Of a stretch of 64,000 nucleotides of DNA, positions 56,635 through 64,000 are shown one piece after another. The position numbers and the translations under genes are program-made. The DNA is from an uncultured Lutibacter sp. (GTDB taxonomy: Bacteria; Bacteroidota; Bacteroidia; Flavobacteriales; Flavobacteriaceae): the NCBI RefSeq assembly GCF_947493565.1, contig NZ_CANLRG010000003.1:62001-126000 (forward strand), read 5' to 3'. The notes under the pieces were generated by a model. That model had not been told where the DNA came from and did no database searches. It was given only the letters and a program-made list of their open reading frames with translations. Each line of letters starts with the position of its first letter. Position 1 is the stretch's first letter.

Positions 56635-57567
56635 ATGGATAACGGATTATACGCAAAATTTAACACTTCAAAAGGTGAAATAATTGTAAATTTAGAATTT
56701 AAAAAAACACCTGGAACTGTAGGTAACTTTGTAGCCTTGGCTGAAGGAAACCTAGAAAACAATTCAAAACCACAAGGAACGCCTTATTATAATGGATTAA
56801 AATTTCATAGAGTTATTGCTGATTTTATGATTCAAGGTGGTTGTCCACTTGGCACTGGAACAGGATCTCCTGGCTACAGTTTTGATGATGAATTTCATCC
56901 AGAATTAAAACATGACAGCCCTGGAATTTTGTCAATGGCAAACTCAGGTCCAGCTTCTAATGGAAGTCAATTTTTTATCACTCATGTGGCAACTCCTTGG
57001 TTAGACAATAAACATACTGTTTTTGGAAAAGTTGTTGAAGGACAAGATGTGGTAGATTCAGTAGCTCAAAATGATTTAATGGAATCTGTTGAAATTATAA
57101 GAGTTGGTGAGGAAGCCGAACAATTTAATGCTGTAGAAGCTTTTAGAGTTTTTGAAGGTGCAAGAGCTAAAAGAGAAGAAGAAGCTAAAAAAGCAGCTAA
57201 AGAACAAATGGATAAGATTGCGGCTGGCTATGATGAAACACCGAGTGGGTTACGCTATAAAATTTTGCAAAAAGGAAGTGGTAAAAAAGCTGAAAAAGGA
57301 AATATGGTTTCAGTTCACTACAAAGGACAATTAATTGATGGACAAGTATTTGATTCTTCATATCAACGCAAACAACCTATTGATTTTACGATAGGTGTTG
57401 GACAAGTTATTCCTGGTTGGGATGAAGGGATACAACTGTTAAAAGTAGGTGACAAAGCTCGTTTAGTAATTCCTTCAAACTTAGCTTATGGAAGTCAAGG
57501 TGCAGGTGGAGTAATTCCTCCAGATGCTACATTAATTTTTGATGTTGAATTAATGAATGTAAAATAA
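56635..57567 (+). CDS. Dual peptidyl-prolyl isomerase: cyclophilin-FKBP fusion
   Basis: 310 residues with two different PPIase folds. Residues 1-160: cyclophilin ([17 protein letters not shown] with the catalytic Arg, [20 protein letters not shown]). A Lys/Glu/Ala-rich helix of about 40 residues links to an FKBP domain (about 210-310: [47 protein letters not shown]). No signal peptide, so it is cytosolic. Fusions of this kind (dual-family immunophilins) are known in a few flavobacteria. It is monocistronic with consensus promoter and terminator. Confidence 0.95.
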   Translation: MDNGLYAKFNTSKGEIIVNLEFKKTPGTVGNFVALAEGNLENNSKPQGTPYYNGLKFHRVIADFMIQGGCPLGTGTGSPGYSFDDEFHPELKHDSPGILSMANSGPASNGSQFFITHVATPWLDNKHTVFGKVVEGQDVVDSVAQNDLMESVEIIRVGEEAEQFNAVEAFRVFEGARAKREEEAKKAAKEQMDKIAAGYDETPSGLRYKILQKGSGKKAEKGNMVSVHYKGQLIDGQVFDSSYQRKQPIDFTIGVGQVIPGWDEGIQLLKVGDKARLVIPSNLAYGSQGAGGVIPPDATLIFDVELMNVK

Positions 57568-57583
57568 ATTTGTTACAAATACC

Positions 57584-57626
57584 TAAAAAAAATCGTCTAA
57601 CTAATATTAGTTAGACGATTTTTTTA
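57584..57626 (+). terminator. Rho-independent terminator after the PPIase gene
   Basis: A long perfect dyad: AAAAAATCGTCTAACTAAT / ATTAGTTAGACGATTTTTT, followed by T, 17 bases after the stop. Confidence 0.93.
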
Positions 57627-57653
57627 TTTTTATATACCAAATTCAACTTTATT

Positions 57654-58358
57654 ATGAGATTTAAATTTATTACTACTTTCGTATTGTTTTCATTATTTTT
57701 TAGCTGTACTACAAAAACTAACAGTCCTGAATTTATAAAAAAAGTTTCTGGACGTTATTTATACAATTCAGACGAAATTATAGAAGTTTATTTTAAAGAA
57801 ACAGATTTATATTTAAAATGGCGAGGAGCTACTAATATTAAACCTTTAAAAGTTGATGATGAAACTTTTTTTGTAAAGGAAATGAATGAAAAAATTCAAT
57901 TTAAATTTAATCAAGATAATCATAAACAATATTTAATTTTTGTACCTAAAGAAACCACTGATAGCATTCAGTTTAATTTTAGAAAGTTAAATGAAACTGA
58001 GAAAATTCCAAGCGAATATTTACTAACTAATCAATATGAAAAAGCTTTAGAGGCCTATAAAGCAATACAAGAAAAAGACTCTTTGGATAGTGCAATTAAT
58101 GAAGGCGATTTAAATTCTTTAGGTTATAAAAATTTGCGAGCTGAAAAATTTGAAAATGCAATTAATATTTTTAAGATAAATGTAGTACTTCACCCTGAGA
58201 GTTCCAATGTTTATGATAGTCTTGGAGAGGCTTATATGAAGCATGGAGATACTATTGAAGCAATTGAAAATTACAAAAAGTCTTTAGCGTTAGATTCTGG
58301 TAATAATAGAGCTAAACGAATGATTAAAAAATTAGAAAAAAAAGAGGTTGATAACTAA
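57654..58358 (+). CDS. TPR-containing lipoprotein
   Basis: 234 residues. Lipoprotein signal with lipobox FFSC (C18). The first half is a beta-rich region (GRYLYNSDEIIEVYFKETDLYLKWRG starts near residue 33). The C-terminal half has tetratricopeptide-like helices: YEKALEAYKAIQEKD, EKFENAINIFKINVVLHPES and SNVYDSLGEAYMKHGDTIEA. It is a membrane-anchored protein that may bind other envelope proteins. No precise function. Confidence 0.85.
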   Translation: MRFKFITTFVLFSLFFSCTTKTNSPEFIKKVSGRYLYNSDEIIEVYFKETDLYLKWRGATNIKPLKVDDETFFVKEMNEKIQFKFNQDNHKQYLIFVPKETTDSIQFNFRKLNETEKIPSEYLLTNQYEKALEAYKAIQEKDSLDSAINEGDLNSLGYKNLRAEKFENAINIFKINVVLHPESSNVYDSLGEAYMKHGDTIEAIENYKKSLALDSGNNRAKRMIKKLEKKEVDN

Positions 58359-58373
58359 ATTAACCTCTTTTTA
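58337..58373. terminator. Terminator between the TPR lipoprotein and the receptor gene
   Basis: AAAAGAGGTT / AACCTCTTTT with a 13-base loop that contains the stop codon; T-rich on both strands, between convergent genes. Confidence 0.78.
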
Positions 58374-58386
58374 AAAAATACTATTT

Positions 58387-61095
58387 TTAATGTCTATGTC
58401 TCCAGCCTCTATTATTAGAACCTCTTTTACTTTCTTTACCTGTTGGAGGCTTAATACTATATGTAAAACTCAACATTGCATACGTTCCTAAATTTTTCTT
58501 ATAAGTCTCTTCAAAATAATTTTCATTGCTTGTTCTTTCCAAACCTAAATTTTTATCCAAGATATCCAAAACTTGTAATTTTAAATTACCTCTTTTACCT
58601 TTTAAAAATGCATATTCTACAGCCATATTCCAAATAGGAACATTTTGAGAATCAAAATTATTATCGGTATATAATGTATAATCAAATTGTGTGTTAAAGT
58701 TTAAACTATTAGTAATATCAAAATCAACTTTAGAATAATAGTTTTGCTCAAAATAATCACGATCTCTATCTTGTAATGAATACGTTGTTTTATTCAAACC
58801 ATATTTAGCTCCAAAAGTTAAATCAATATTGTTTTTATTTTCGTTACTTAAACTTAAATTAAAATTTGCGCCTTTACTCTTAGTTTTATTATATTCTCCA
58901 TCAATTATTGTTATATAATCATTAGCATTGCCACTAATGCTAAAATTGTATCTAAATCCAATCTTTTTAATTTTTCTACTAAAATTAAAATGCCCTCTTA
59001 TATTGGATTTTGAACCATGGTTTTCAAAAGTTGAATATTGAATATAATTATCATCAATACTCCTGCTGAAAACAATAGCATTTGTAGTTTTACTATAACT
59101 AAAAAATGAAAAAAAGCTGTTGGCATTTTTAAAATCATGCGAATAAAACATCAGATTATAGTTATCAGATTCTTCTGGAGTTAAATTTGTATTCCCTGTA
59201 CTAATATATAACGGATTAAAATCATTTATAACTGGTGAAACTTGATTAGCACTTGGTAATGAAGTTGATTTGTTATACCTAAATCTAATTCTTTTCCCTT
59301 TTTTATATTCATAACTAGCAGTTGCTCTTGGTAAAAAGTTATCGTAAGTTTTATCGATTACTTTTATATTGTCTAAATCTAATTTTTGTTTCATTGACTC
59401 TAAAGCTCCAGAAATGTATAATTGAAACTTATCTTTACTATAAACATACCCTAATTGATTATCAAAAACCTGCTTATTATAATCTAAACTATAAATTAAA
59501 GGATTTTGCTCTATTAAATTAATGTTTTTGATTTGGTTTAAATCTTCATCAGATTTTTCATTATCTATGCTCGAAGAAAAACTTATAAAATGATGAGGAA
59601 CAATTGGTTCCATATATCTAAATGAAGCATTATATTTTAAACTTTTATTCAGCTCATTTCTTGTAGTAATTTCATTAGATTCTTCGTAATTGATTGCATC
59701 AGAAATATTAAATTTATTGAGAGATTCTTGATAATTCATATCATTATTATCAACAAATGAAATTCCTGCTCTAACCCTAATATTTCTACCTTTTTCATTA
59801 ATTTTTTTTCTGTATGAAAAATTTAAGCCTCCATTATTTCTGTCATCTTCACTTGATGCTGTCCTTTCGCTATTGGTATCTTCTAATTCATTTTCATTAT
59901 AAAAAACTGTAGAATTTGAACTATTAGACTCTCTATTGTCTTTTCTAAAATTCCCCCTAAATTCCAAATAAGCTCCTTTTTTAGATCGATCTCTTAGACT
60001 AAAATTTACATTATGGTTATTAGAAACATTTTGACTTTTATTATCCCTATCTGAAGTGAATAATTTATCATCTGTGAATTCCGTTCTTTTAGAAGTTTCT
60101 TCCTGCTCGTTATCAGAATATCCATAATTATAATCTATGTTAAAATTTAAATCTTTTTTAAATTCATAATTATAATTTGCACCAGCTGTACCTGTTGTTA
60201 AAAACCCACTATTACTAGAACCTCTGCTTCCATCTCTTCTAAAAATTGTAGCTCCTGTATTGTTAATATTATTTAAATTTCCAAAAACAGCCAATTGTGT
60301 TTTACTTGTAAATCTATTGATATCAAAATTTGTAGTATATCTATCATTTGTACCAATACCAGCTCCCATTTTTCCAAAATAACCAGATTTTTTTCCTTCT
60401 TTTAAAACAAGGTTAATAATTTTATTTTTTTCACCATCTTTAATTCCTGTAGTCCTTGCATCATCACTTTCTTCATCAACTATTTGTACACTTTTTACAG
60501 CATCAGCAGTTAAATTTTTAAGAGCTATGGTTTGATCATTATTAAAGAACTCTTTGCCATCCACTAATATTTTAGTTACGTCTTGACCTTGAGCGCTTAC
60601 TTTGCCATCAGTACCTATTTGGATTCCTGGCAATTTCTTTATTAAATCTTCAACATTATCATCTTGTTTAACTTTAAAGGCTTTTGTATTAAAAGCAACC
60701 GTGTCTTGTTTAATTTTTATGGGTACAACTGCATTAATAGTTACTTCATTTAGTTTATTGACTTCTCTTTTTAAATTAATAATTCCTAAATCAATATCCT
60801 TATTTTCAACTTTTAAAATTCTTTGATTTGCTTGGTAAGTCATTAAATATATTTGAAATAAGTAGGTGCCTTCTTTAATTTCAGATAATTCAAACTTTCC
60901 ATCTTGTCCTGTTGATGTATATTTTACTAACATAGAGTCTTTCGGTTGTAACAAAGCAACAGATACAAACTCTAAAGGCACTTTATCTTCATCAATAACA
61001 ATTCCTTTGATAGTCTGTGAAAAACCATATGTAAAACAAAATAAGCTGATCAATACTACTAATGTAATTTTTAATGTTGTATAATCCTTTTTCAT
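58387..61095 (-). CDS. Outer-membrane beta-barrel (TonB-dependent receptor-like) protein
   Basis: 902 residues. Signal peptide ending near TYGFSQ, an N-terminal carboxypeptidase-regulatory-like domain (TIKGIVIDEDKVPLEFVSVA), a plug region (VEDLIKKLPGIQIGTDGKVSAQG ... ILVDGKEFFNND) and a C-terminal barrel. The IDxxLxKxPGxxxxxxG plug with no TonB box visible and the barrel pattern are those of the OMP_b-brl family seen in Bacteroidota. The C terminus ends in a glycine/arginine/histidine-rich tail (GWRHRH), not the usual aromatic residue. No SusD is linked; substrate unknown. Confidence 0.9.
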   Translation of the reverse strand: MKKDYTTLKITLVVLISLFCFTYGFSQTIKGIVIDEDKVPLEFVSVALLQPKDSMLVKYTSTGQDGKFELSEIKEGTYLFQIYLMTYQANQRILKVENKDIDLGIINLKREVNKLNEVTINAVVPIKIKQDTVAFNTKAFKVKQDDNVEDLIKKLPGIQIGTDGKVSAQGQDVTKILVDGKEFFNNDQTIALKNLTADAVKSVQIVDEESDDARTTGIKDGEKNKIINLVLKEGKKSGYFGKMGAGIGTNDRYTTNFDINRFTSKTQLAVFGNLNNINNTGATIFRRDGSRGSSNSGFLTTGTAGANYNYEFKKDLNFNIDYNYGYSDNEQEETSKRTEFTDDKLFTSDRDNKSQNVSNNHNVNFSLRDRSKKGAYLEFRGNFRKDNRESNSSNSTVFYNENELEDTNSERTASSEDDRNNGGLNFSYRKKINEKGRNIRVRAGISFVDNNDMNYQESLNKFNISDAINYEESNEITTRNELNKSLKYNASFRYMEPIVPHHFISFSSSIDNEKSDEDLNQIKNINLIEQNPLIYSLDYNKQVFDNQLGYVYSKDKFQLYISGALESMKQKLDLDNIKVIDKTYDNFLPRATASYEYKKGKRIRFRYNKSTSLPSANQVSPVINDFNPLYISTGNTNLTPEESDNYNLMFYSHDFKNANSFFSFFSYSKTTNAIVFSRSIDDNYIQYSTFENHGSKSNIRGHFNFSRKIKKIGFRYNFSISGNANDYITIIDGEYNKTKSKGANFNLSLSNENKNNIDLTFGAKYGLNKTTYSLQDRDRDYFEQNYYSKVDFDITNSLNFNTQFDYTLYTDNNFDSQNVPIWNMAVEYAFLKGKRGNLKLQVLDILDKNLGLERTSNENYFEETYKKNLGTYAMLSFTYSIKPPTGKESKRGSNNRGWRHRH

Positions 61096-61242
61096 TTAAG
61101 TTAATTTTTAACAATATTTTTAAGAAATAAAATTTTATATCTTTATGCAGGTTCAAATTTTATTCAAAGATGGTTTATTTATTAAGCATTCAATCTTAAT
61201 CAAATGTTAAATTATGTTAATTAGTATTAACAAATAATTATT

Positions 61243-61701
61243 ATGAAAACACTACAACAATGGTTTAAAGAATATTCTGAAAGTCATCAAAACAAAACAA
61301 ATCAAAGAATACATTTTGTTTGTGTTCCTGCTATTTTTTTTAGTATTGTTGGAATATTTATGAGCATCCCCAGACAAATGATTGTTAACTTATTAAATAT
61401 TAACAAACCTTATATTGAAAATTGGGCAACATTCATTCTAATTTTACTAATGATCTTTTACCTACGTTTATCAATTTCTACATTTATAAAAATGTTTATT
61501 TTTTCAGTTTTATGTTTAATTTTAAATGATTACTTGTCCATTTATTTTAACTTACTTTACACCTCATTAATTATTTTTGTAATTGCTTGGATTGGTCAAT
61601 TTTATGGACATAAATTAGAAGGTAAAAAGCCTTCGTTTTTAAAAGATTTACAGTTTTTACTTATTGGACCGGCTTGGGTACTTGAAAAAATAATGAAGTA
61701 A
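61243..61701 (+). CDS. DUF962/Mpo1-like membrane protein
   Basis: 152 residues with four hydrophobic helices. N-terminal LQQWFKEYSESHQNKTNQRIHFVCVP contains the conserved ESHQNxxNxxIH pattern of DUF962 (Mpo1-like); IGQFYGHKLEGKKPSFLKDL is the second family block. The yeast homologue Mpo1 is an Fe2+-dependent dioxygenase acting in alpha-oxidation of 2-hydroxy fatty acids; flavobacteria make 2-hydroxy and branched fatty acids, so a similar role is conceivable but unproven. The PD40 gene follows after 16 bases. Confidence 0.87.
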   Translation: MKTLQQWFKEYSESHQNKTNQRIHFVCVPAIFFSIVGIFMSIPRQMIVNLLNINKPYIENWATFILILLMIFYLRLSISTFIKMFIFSVLCLILNDYLSIYFNLLYTSLIIFVIAWIGQFYGHKLEGKKPSFLKDLQFLLIGPAWVLEKIMK

Positions 61702-61717
61702 AAAAATTAAAAATTGA

Positions 61718-64000
61718 ATGAAGAAAATAGTTTATTTATTACTTATATTTCATTTTACCATAAATTCTCAACAACTAAATTATGAAGTATTTAACACTTC
61801 TATAAATTCTAAGTATGCTGAATTTGGAGTAACTTATTTGAATAATAATACTATTATTTTTGCTTCTTCAAAAAAAGATGAAATAAGAAAACGAAGAACC
61901 AATCGTCAGCTATATTTAGAGTTGTATATCGGAGAAATTACTGATAATGGTGATATCATTGAAACAGATAGGTTCTCTAATGAAATTAACAACAAATTTT
62001 TTGAAAGTGACGTTACTTTTACCAAAGATTTAAAAACGGTATATTTTACTTGGAACAATTATTATAACTCATTAAAATACAGTGATTTAAAAAATAGCAA
62101 GGCTTTATATTTATTTAAAGCTACTGTTGATAAAAATTTTGGACTTAGCAATATTGAACCACTACCATTTAATAGCAAACGTTATTCTGTAAGAAGCCCT
62201 AAATTAAGTAAAGACGGAAAACAGCTCTTTTTTATTTCAGATATGGATGGTGGCTATGGCGGTATGGATATTTATGTAGTAAATATCACAAAAAATGGAA
62301 GCTTTAGTGCACCAAAAAATTTAGGACCAAATGTTAATACCTCAAATGATGAGTTTTTTCCATATATTGATGAAAATAACACCTTATATTTTTCTTCATA
62401 TGGGCATTTAGGTTTGGGTAATTTAGATATTTTTAAAAGTGAGTTTAAAAATGGAACATATCAAAAAGCTGAAAGTTTACCGGAGCCCATAAACAGTAAA
62501 TTTGATGATTTTGCCTTTGTTATTAATAACACTAAAAATACTGGCTATTTTACCTCTAATAGAAATGGAGGAATTGGAGGTGTTGATATTTATGCTTTTA
62601 AGCCTAAACTTCCTGATTGCAGTCAAATTATTACTGGTTTAGTTTATAATAAAAATACGGCTAAAGAAATTGATGATGTTGAAATTAGTTTGCTTAAAAA
62701 TGGTGAATTAATTGAAACTCATATAAACCAATTTGAAAAAAAATACAATTTTAAACTTGATTGTAACTCAACTTATTCAATAATTGCACAAAAAGAACAT
62801 TTTGAAACACTAGAAATTGAAATTGCTATTGATACCATTTTTAATAAAAAACTAAAACAAAATTTAGAGCTCACCCCAATACTTTGTAACCAATTACTAA
62901 CGCTTCAAGTTGTTGATGAAGAAACTGGTAATACATTAGAAAATGCCAATATATTAATTTCAGAAAATAATCAATTTACAACTACTAATTATCTTCAAAA
63001 AGAGTTCGTTAACTTTCCTTTAGCTTGTAATAAAGCTTATAAAATTAACATCAGTAATGAACATTATGAAAACTTCGAATTTGTACTTAAAACTGATAAT
63101 GATTATGATAGAAAAATCAGTAAAACAATTAAATTAACACCTAAAAAATGTACCCAATTAATTACAGGAAACATTTTAAACAAAGAAACTAATAAATCTT
63201 TAATTGGAGTAACACTTAATTTATATCACAATAACACATTAATAGCTTCAAAAAATGTAAAAAATGATTCAAACTATACATTTGAAGTTGAATGCGATAA
63301 ATTATACAAAGTAGTTGCCAAAAAAGAAAATTTTGAAACATTAACTTCTGAAGTTGTAACAAACAAAGCTTATAACTCCACAATTCAGCAAAATTTTGAG
63401 CTAGCTCCTATGAGCTGCAATCAGTTGTTAACTTTAAATATTATTGATTCAAAAACAAAAAAAATCATTGCTAACTCAAAAATAACTGTTTTTGAAAATA
63501 ATGAATCACTTGGTAATTTTTCAAATGAAATTAATTTAGATTGTCATAAAACTTATCAAATTTCTATAACTAATGATGCATATGAAGATGCAGCAGTTCA
63601 ATTAATAACCGCTAATAAAAACACTCAAACTATTAAAAAAACTATTGAACTAACTCGTAAAGTTTGTACACAACTCATTTCAGGAAAAATTTTAAATAAA
63701 AATTCGAATCAAATTGCTATCGGAACAAAAGTTCTTTTATATCAAAATAATAAATTAGTTAACTCACAAATAGTGAACAGTGATGGAACTTATAATTTTG
63801 AACTAAATTGTAATGAAACTTATAAAGTTGTAACCGAAAATAAGCATTATCAACCTATTGAATTGGAGATTTTAAATCCATCTACTACAACTCAATATAA
63901 AAATATTGAATTAACTCCGTTAAAATGCGAACAATTTATTACAGGAAAAGTTATTGATTTTAACACTCAAAAAGAACTGCCAAATGCAATAGTTACACTT
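61718..64000 (+). CDS. PD40 repeat protein with alternating Cys-containing modules, 3' end outside window
   Basis: At least 761 residues, running off the end. Signal peptide (MKKIVYLLLIFHFTINSQ). A TolB-like propeller region (about 20-295) has PD40 repeats: SPKLSKDGKQLFFISDMDGG, FPYIDENNTLYFSSYGHLG and TGYFTSNRNGGIGGVDIYAF. From residue 301 on follow carboxypeptidase-regulatory-like modules of 83-89 residues beginning at Cys 301, 390, 478, 567, 650 and 737. In flavobacteria this layout usually ends in an OmpA domain that binds peptidoglycan; that end is not visible here. It is probably a cell-envelope protein. Confidence 0.88.
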   Translation, partial: MKKIVYLLLIFHFTINSQQLNYEVFNTSINSKYAEFGVTYLNNNTIIFASSKKDEIRKRRTNRQLYLELYIGEITDNGDIIETDRFSNEINNKFFESDVTFTKDLKTVYFTWNNYYNSLKYSDLKNSKALYLFKATVDKNFGLSNIEPLPFNSKRYSVRSPKLSKDGKQLFFISDMDGGYGGMDIYVVNITKNGSFSAPKNLGPNVNTSNDEFFPYIDENNTLYFSSYGHLGLGNLDIFKSEFKNGTYQKAESLPEPINSKFDDFAFVINNTKNTGYFTSNRNGGIGGVDIYAFKPKLPDCSQIITGLVYNKNTAKEIDDVEISLLKNGELIETHINQFEKKYNFKLDCNSTYSIIAQKEHFETLEIEIAIDTIFNKKLKQNLELTPILCNQLLTLQVVDEETGNTLENANILISENNQFTTTNYLQKEFVNFPLACNKAYKINISNEHYENFEFVLKTDNDYDRKISKTIKLTPKKCTQLITGNILNKETNKSLIGVTLNLYHNNTLIASKNVKNDSNYTFEVECDKLYKVVAKKENFETLTSEVVTNKAYNSTIQQNFELAPMSCNQLLTLNIIDSKTKKIIANSKITVFENNESLGNFSNEINLDCHKTYQISITNDAYEDAAVQLITANKNTQTIKKTIELTRKVCTQLISGKILNKNSNQIAIGTKVLLYQNNKLVNSQIVNSDGTYNFELNCNETYKVVTENKHYQPIELEILNPSTTTQYKNIELTPLKCEQFITGKVIDFNTQKELPNAIVTL

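Overview
The window is about 64 kb of AT-rich (roughly 30 percent G+C by eye) chromosomal DNA from a member of the Bacteroidota, almost certainly family Flavobacteriaceae. Signs are promoters of the TTG...TAnnTTTG type, the lack of Shine-Dalgarno sequences, TonB-dependent outer-membrane receptors with an N-terminal carboxypeptidase-regulatory-like domain, a GldL-like small membrane protein, a 6S RNA beside zapA, the rlmD-DUF6452-DUF6048 cluster, and many short lipoproteins. The genus cannot be fixed from sequence reading alone. I see no rRNA, tRNA, insertion sequence, prophage, CRISPR array or toxin-antitoxin locus: this is mostly ordinary core genome with a few accessory modules.

Layout. 1-3.1 kb: serine biosynthesis (serC, cut by the window edge, then serA) followed by a DUF1015 gene. 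3.1-9.5 kb: yggS, a DnaQ exonuclease fused to GIY-YIG, a transglutaminase-like secreted protein, a voltage-gated-type K+ channel with a zinc ribbon, miaA and a TIGR02757 gene. 9.4-16.8 kb: a five-PAS hybrid histidine kinase, aroQ, xerD, rny (RNase Y), a 6S RNA, zapA and a small coiled-coil gene. 16.9-24 kb: an M23 peptidase with a TonB-dependent receptor, a peroxiredoxin (bcp), endonuclease III, a POT peptide transporter and a small Cys-rich membrane protein. 24-30.2 kb: a Crp/Fnr regulator, then a TetR-controlled efflux operon (TolC, HlyD-type fusion protein, two ABC-2 permeases, no ATPase).

30.3-37.8 kb: a Qnr-like pentapeptide protein coupled to a GH92 mannosidase-type lipoprotein, a DUF1801 protein, an MBL-fold hydrolase and the proton-translocating transhydrogenase operon pntAa-pntAb-pntB. 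37.8-47.4 kb: a conserved 484-residue protein of unclear function, an ECF sigma factor with two envelope partner genes, an ABC-F ATPase, a thioredoxin-like lipoprotein without CxxC, a DEAD-box helicase and rocD. 47.5-57.6 kb: a lipoprotein cytochrome c, rlmD with DUF6452 and DUF6048, a 2OG-Fe(II) oxygenase, a 56-residue GldL-like protein, a SUI1 factor, a nucleoside phosphorylase, a 52-residue lipoprotein, a tricorn-like protease and a cyclophilin-FKBP fusion. 57.6-64 kb: a TPR lipoprotein, an outer-membrane beta-barrel receptor, a DUF962 protein and the start of a large PD40 repeat protein that runs off the end.

The observations I consider most worth follow-up are the DUF1015/serine-locus link, the 6S RNA, the ECF sigma three-gene module, the efflux operon lacking an ATPase, a possible FNR-like site before the transhydrogenase operon, the helicase leader, and the alternating two-cysteine modules in the last gene. 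I found no clear wholly new multi-gene system. Several start codons were chosen by me (TTG or internal ATG) and are explained in the entries.
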